From Candidatus Methylobacter titanis (GTDB taxonomy: Bacteria > Pseudomonadota > Gammaproteobacteria > Methylococcales > Methylomonadaceae), in assembly GCA_029946125.1 (NCBI GenBank), contig JAQSDX010000002.1, positions 1 to 64,000 of the forward strand: a DNA stretch of 64,000 bases, read 5' to 3'. A program made the position numbers and the translations under genes. Shown piece after piece: positions 60,264-64,000 of this stretch. The notes beneath the pieces were generated by a model that was not told where the DNA came from, did not search any database, and worked only from the letters and a program-made list of their open reading frames with translations. Every line of letters starts with the position of its first letter. The stretch's first letter is position 1.

Positions 60264-61538
60264 ATGTTAAGACTATTTCATACCGCAGACTGGCATCTTG
60301 GGCATCATCTACATGGCGTTTCCCGGCAACTGGAGCATCAGCAGTTTCTGGACTGGCTGTTGCTGGAATTGCAAAGCAAACAGGCCGATGCGCTGCTGGT
60401 TGCCGGGGATATTTTTGACTCGGCAAATCCCTCTTCCGCAGCGCAGTCGCAGCTGTACGATTTTCTGGTCAAGGCCAAAGCGCAGCAACCGAATCTGGAT
60501 ATTGTTTTAATCGGCGGCAATCACGATTCGGCGTCACGTCTGGATGCGCCATCGCCCATTCTTAATGCGTTGGGCGTTACCGTGGTCGGCGGCTTGTCGC
60601 GTGACGATCAGGGCGGTATCGATTGGGAGCGTTTGTTGGTGCCGCTGACCAATGCGACGGGCCAGATTAAAGCCTGGTGCGGAGCCATGCCGTTTTTGCG
60701 CAATGCCGATCTGCCCACGACTGTATCAAGCACAATGGAGCCAATGCAATCTGCTGAACAAGACAGTGATCCGTTAATCTCCGGCATGAAAACCCTGTAT
60801 GCTGAGCTGTTCGAAAAACTGCAACAAAAGGCGGGCAATGACGACAGCCTGATTCTGACCGGGCATTGTTATATGGTGAATGGCGCAGTATCCGAATTAA
60901 GCGAACGTAAAATACTGGGCGGCAATCAACATGCGCTGCCGGTCGAATTATTTCCCGCTGATATTGCTTATGTGGCCTTAGGCCATTTGCATCTGGCGCA
61001 AAAAGTCGGTACCCATCAGCACATTCGTTACAGCGGTTCGCCGATTCCACTGTCATTTGATGAAACCGATTATGCGCATCAAGTGGTTCAGGTCGATGTC
61101 CGTTCAGGTCGGCCGGTCGAAACCGTCACCGTAAAAATCCCTCGCAGCGTTCAATTGCTCAGAATCCCCAACGGCAAAGATTTTGCGGTACTGCCTGCGG
61201 TGATCGAGCACTTGGAAAACCTGACCCTCGACGATCTGCCGATAGAGCAACGGCCGCTGCTTGAATTGCGTATCAGGCTGGAAAAACCGGAACCCGGATT
61301 ACGCCAGCAAATTGAAGAAACCATCGCCAAACTGCCGGTGCGCTTATTGAAAATATCCACAGCTTACAGCGGCAGCGAAAAAAGTCTGGCTGATATGAAA
61401 ATCGAAGAACGTCTCGAAGAATTGCAACCCTTGGATGTTTTTCAGCGCTGTTATCAAAACAAGTATGACCGGGAAACGCCCGAAATTATGAATGCGTTAT
61501 TTAATGAGTTGGTTGAAAATCTGCAAGGAAGGGAATAA
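60264..61538 (+). CDS. sbcD: exonuclease subunit SbcD
   Basis: A 424-residue Mre11-type nuclease. Phosphoesterase motifs are HTADWHLGHHL, VAGDIFDSANP, GGNHDSASR, LTGHCY and ALGHLHLAQ. The C-terminal domain caps the site (NLTLDDLPIEQRPLLELRI). With SbcC it cleaves DNA hairpins and protein-blocked ends. Its stop overlaps the sbcC start by one base (TAATG). Confidence 0.96.
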   Translation: MLRLFHTADWHLGHHLHGVSRQLEHQQFLDWLLLELQSKQADALLVAGDIFDSANPSSAAQSQLYDFLVKAKAQQPNLDIVLIGGNHDSASRLDAPSPILNALGVTVVGGLSRDDQGGIDWERLLVPLTNATGQIKAWCGAMPFLRNADLPTTVSSTMEPMQSAEQDSDPLISGMKTLYAELFEKLQQKAGNDDSLILTGHCYMVNGAVSELSERKILGGNQHALPVELFPADIAYVALGHLHLAQKVGTHQHIRYSGSPIPLSFDETDYAHQVVQVDVRSGRPVETVTVKIPRSVQLLRIPNGKDFAVLPAVIEHLENLTLDDLPIEQRPLLELRIRLEKPEPGLRQQIEETIAKLPVRLLKISTAYSGSEKSLADMKIEERLEELQPLDVFQRCYQNKYDRETPEIMNALFNELVENLQGRE

Positions 61539-64000
61539 TGCGCATTTTAGCGATACGCGGGAAAAATCTGGCCAGTTTAGCCGAGCCGTTTGAGATTTTG
61601 CTGAACTCTGGGCCGTTGGAGCAGGCCGGATTATTTGCCATTACCGGGCAAACCGGCGCGGGTAAAAGCACGATTCTGGATGCCTTGTGTCTGGCGCTGT
61701 ACGACAAAATTCCGCGCTTGCCGGACGGTCACGGTTTTGCGGTAGGCCATAAAGATGAAGCTGAAAATCTGCGCGTGACCAGTACCGACGTACGTTCGAT
61801 ATTACGCCGGGGAACCAGTCATGCTTATGCCGAAGTGGATTTCATCGGCAAGGACAAGCAGCATTACCGTGCGCGCTGGGAAGTCAGCAAAGCGCGCGGC
61901 AAAGCGGACGGACGCTTGCAGGCACAAGAAGTCATCTTAAGCAAAATTGACGACGGCCAGCGTATCGGGCAGGGCAAGAGAAACACGCTGGAAATAATCG
62001 GTGAGTTGATCGATCTTAACTTCGACCAGTTCCGCCGCTCGGTGTTATTGGCTCAGGGCGATTTTGCCGCGTTTTTAAAAGCCAAAAAAGACGAGCGTTC
62101 CAGTTTGTTGGAGCGCATCACCGGTACCGAACTGTATTCGGTGCTGTCTATCGCCGCCTTCGACCGCGCCAGTCAGGAAAAGAACGCGTTAACTCAGATT
62201 ACAAACCGGATGCAGGATCAAATTCCGCTGGATGATACGGCTCGCCAACTATTGGAACAGCAACGCGATCAATTTACCGATCAGTTGGCCGATCTGGATA
62301 AACAAATCGCCAGCAACCAGCAAATCATCGACTGGTATGCCGAACTGAAAAAACGCCAAGCTGCTGAACAGCTTGCGCGTGAGGTCGTTGCTGGCAGCCA
62401 ACAGGCGTGGGATGCGGCAGACGCTGAACGCCAGTTGATGCAACAAGTTGAACTTGCGCAGCCTTTAAGACCGCTGTTAAGTCAGTACCAAATGGCAAAT
62501 ACCGAATATTTGGATGCCCAGCACCAACTCAAAGACAGCAGCGACCAGCACCTAGCCGCCGAAGCAAAGCTGCAAACGGCAAAGGAACAGCTCGGCGTTC
62601 TTGCCGTTGCGTTAGTCGAAACCGAACAGCAACAACAGCAGGCGCAACCGCTATTAATCAAAGCGCGGGCCTTGGATACCCGCATTGATGTTATCCGGCA
62701 AACTGTCAGCACCTTGTCCGCAGAAGAAAACCAATTGTTTAATGCGTTGGATAGTGCCGAAAAAGATCATCAATCCTTATTGATTCAACAGGCCGAACAA
62801 ACTACGACGCTGCAACGGCTAACTGTTTGGCTGGAACAAAATCAGGCGATCAAACCCATCGCCGCCGAATGGAGTCGGTGGGATGCTGAGTTGGAACGCT
62901 ATCAAATGCTGAATGCCCGGAAAGCAGACGATATGCTGAACGCGGAGCAGTTAAGGCTAGCGGTTACCCAGGATGAACGCAGCTTGGCCGAATTAAAGTT
63001 GGCGATTGATGACAGTCACAAAAAAGGGGAGTTGCAGCAACAGACGCTGGCGCAACTGAAAACACAGGATAGTCGGCAATCGCTTGAAGACCTGCATCGT
63101 TCAAAAGACGAGCTTGAAATCAAGCGCGAGCAAGTCCTCAAGGCGCTGAATTTGACGAACCATGCCCAGGAGTTGCAACAGGCTATCAAGCAGGACACGG
63201 ATAAACTGGCAGCAACCGAACAGACGATCAATGACAGTACGCTGCAACTGCAAACAGTCAATCAGCAGCGGACAGCTAATGGCGCCGGGTTGAGCGAGGC
63301 TAAAAAAGCCTTGGAACTGATTCAGGCAACCACCCATAAAAACGCCGAGCAATTTCGTTCGTTATTGCAGGACGATCAGCCTTGCCCGGTTTGCGGAGCG
63401 CTGGAGCACCCTTGGAAAGATCAGGTGAGTATAGGTAATGAACAGGCGGCGGCACAGTCGGCACGAGTCGCCGAGCTGGAAAGCCAGAATGAAACACTGA
63501 TTAAAGCTATCGCCGAATTGACCAAAAGCATCAGCCAAGGACAGCAGCAAAAAACAGCGCTGGCGGACGGTTTGATCGAGGCGCAGACAAAATTGGCGCA
63601 GTGCCATAACGACTGGCGGGCGTTAGCGCTACACGATTTCGCCATCACCGATAGCCAGTTGTTGCCCGAACTTAAAAGTCATGAACAGCAGATAAGTTCG
63701 GACTTGGCGCGTATTAAGCAGCAAGAAAAAGCCGCCCTGGAATTACAAAAACAGCTAAAAGTGGCACAGGATTTATTCGATGCGGATCAGAGGAATAAGG
63801 AAAAACTGTCTGCCGAATACGCCTCGCTGGACAAGCAACAGGCCAAAAATAAAGCCGACCTGGAACATGTCTCTGCTGCTATTTTGGAGCAGGCAACACA
63901 ACTGCAAGCGATTGTCGAGTTATTGGCGACACCGTTCCGGCAGCTGGAAAACTGGCAGTCTTATCTACAGGATTCCACCGCAGTATTCAGGCAGGATTGC
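61538..64000 (+). CDS. sbcC: exonuclease subunit SbcC (partial, runs off the window)
   Basis: 821 codons are present and the frame is open to the window end, so the C-terminal ATPase half is missing. Start ATG at 61538 overlaps the sbcD stop. The N-terminal ATPase has Walker A GQTGAGKSTILDALCLALYDK and the Q-loop VLLAQGDFAAFLKAK; a long coiled coil follows with many Gln-rich heptads. The zinc hook CPVCG lies near 63381. SbcC is a Rad50-type SMC-like ATPase. Confidence 0.95.
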   Translation, partial: MRILAIRGKNLASLAEPFEILLNSGPLEQAGLFAITGQTGAGKSTILDALCLALYDKIPRLPDGHGFAVGHKDEAENLRVTSTDVRSILRRGTSHAYAEVDFIGKDKQHYRARWEVSKARGKADGRLQAQEVILSKIDDGQRIGQGKRNTLEIIGELIDLNFDQFRRSVLLAQGDFAAFLKAKKDERSSLLERITGTELYSVLSIAAFDRASQEKNALTQITNRMQDQIPLDDTARQLLEQQRDQFTDQLADLDKQIASNQQIIDWYAELKKRQAAEQLAREVVAGSQQAWDAADAERQLMQQVELAQPLRPLLSQYQMANTEYLDAQHQLKDSSDQHLAAEAKLQTAKEQLGVLAVALVETEQQQQQAQPLLIKARALDTRIDVIRQTVSTLSAEENQLFNALDSAEKDHQSLLIQQAEQTTTLQRLTVWLEQNQAIKPIAAEWSRWDAELERYQMLNARKADDMLNAEQLRLAVTQDERSLAELKLAIDDSHKKGELQQQTLAQLKTQDSRQSLEDLHRSKDELEIKREQVLKALNLTNHAQELQQAIKQDTDKLAATEQTINDSTLQLQTVNQQRTANGAGLSEAKKALELIQATTHKNAEQFRSLLQDDQPCPVCGALEHPWKDQVSIGNEQAAAQSARVAELESQNETLIKAIAELTKSISQGQQQKTALADGLIEAQTKLAQCHNDWRALALHDFAITDSQLLPELKSHEQQISSDLARIKQQEKAALELQKQLKVAQDLFDADQRNKEKLSAEYASLDKQQAKNKADLEHVSAAILEQATQLQAIVELLATPFRQLENWQSYLQDSTAVFRQDC

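Overview
The window reads as chromosomal DNA of a gammaproteobacterium. The lepA-lepB-rnc-era-recO-pdxJ order, lnt, rlpA and sbcDC fit that class. The overall gene set (NrtABC nitrate uptake with an alginate-export-type porin, NirBD, ADP-forming acyl-CoA synthetase fused to GNAT, a membrane protein with one CxxCH) resembles aerobic methanotrophs of the Methylococcales. That last step is inference: no methane or methanol oxidation gene lies in the window.

Layout. 1-420: stable hairpins and a terminator, no recognised gene. 420-8.5 kb: nitrate uptake. An nrtA-nrtB-nrtCD-porin operon runs on the minus strand. It starts from a sigma-54-type promoter and a leader with two hexaloop hairpins and a terminator, the arrangement bound by ANTAR proteins. 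A divergent three-module GAF-like protein and a convergent NasT-type ANTAR regulator follow. 8.6-15.4 kb: DUF2721 protein, chemoreceptor, EAL phosphodiesterase, UMF1 transporter and a membrane cytochrome. 15.4-19.5 kb: nirB-nirD-phzF-like gene behind a sigma-54-type promoter with two NtrC-like sites. 19.6-24.1 kb: a functional-amyloid (Fap-like) cluster with a Ser/Asn/Asp repeat protein, two small secreted proteins, a periplasmic C39 peptidase and a coiled-coil outer-membrane barrel. 24.5-28.6 kb: cobO, small membrane proteins, AI-2E-type exporter, DUF3530. 28.8-35.3 kb: the lepA to pdxJ block. 35.4-46.3 kb: sigma-54 activator, TauE/SafE protein, pyrF, rhodanese, AEC transporter, M23 peptidase, lnt, rlpA, acyl-CoA synthetase/GNAT. 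46.7-52.1 kb: cytochrome c peroxidase-like lipoprotein, glycosyltransferase, sterol-desaturase-like enzyme, antiporter and a truncated ClC fragment. 52.3-64 kb: recQ, SNF2 helicase, slp, tRNA-Leu, sbcD and the start of sbcC.

How parts work together. Nitrate enters through the porin and the ABC transporter, and NirBD reduces nitrite to ammonium; no nitrate reductase is in the window. Nitrogen limitation (NtrC/sigma-54) appears to drive both operons. Leader antitermination adds a second control on uptake only.

A notable feature at genome scale is the density of small dispersed repeats. They fill the intergenic gaps of the nrt operon. Several sit inside genes without breaking the frame (nrtCD linker, recO, lnt, the gene at 45.6 kb). 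One 188-bp element has terminal inverted repeats and a perfect 8-bp target duplication, and carries another repeat nested within it.
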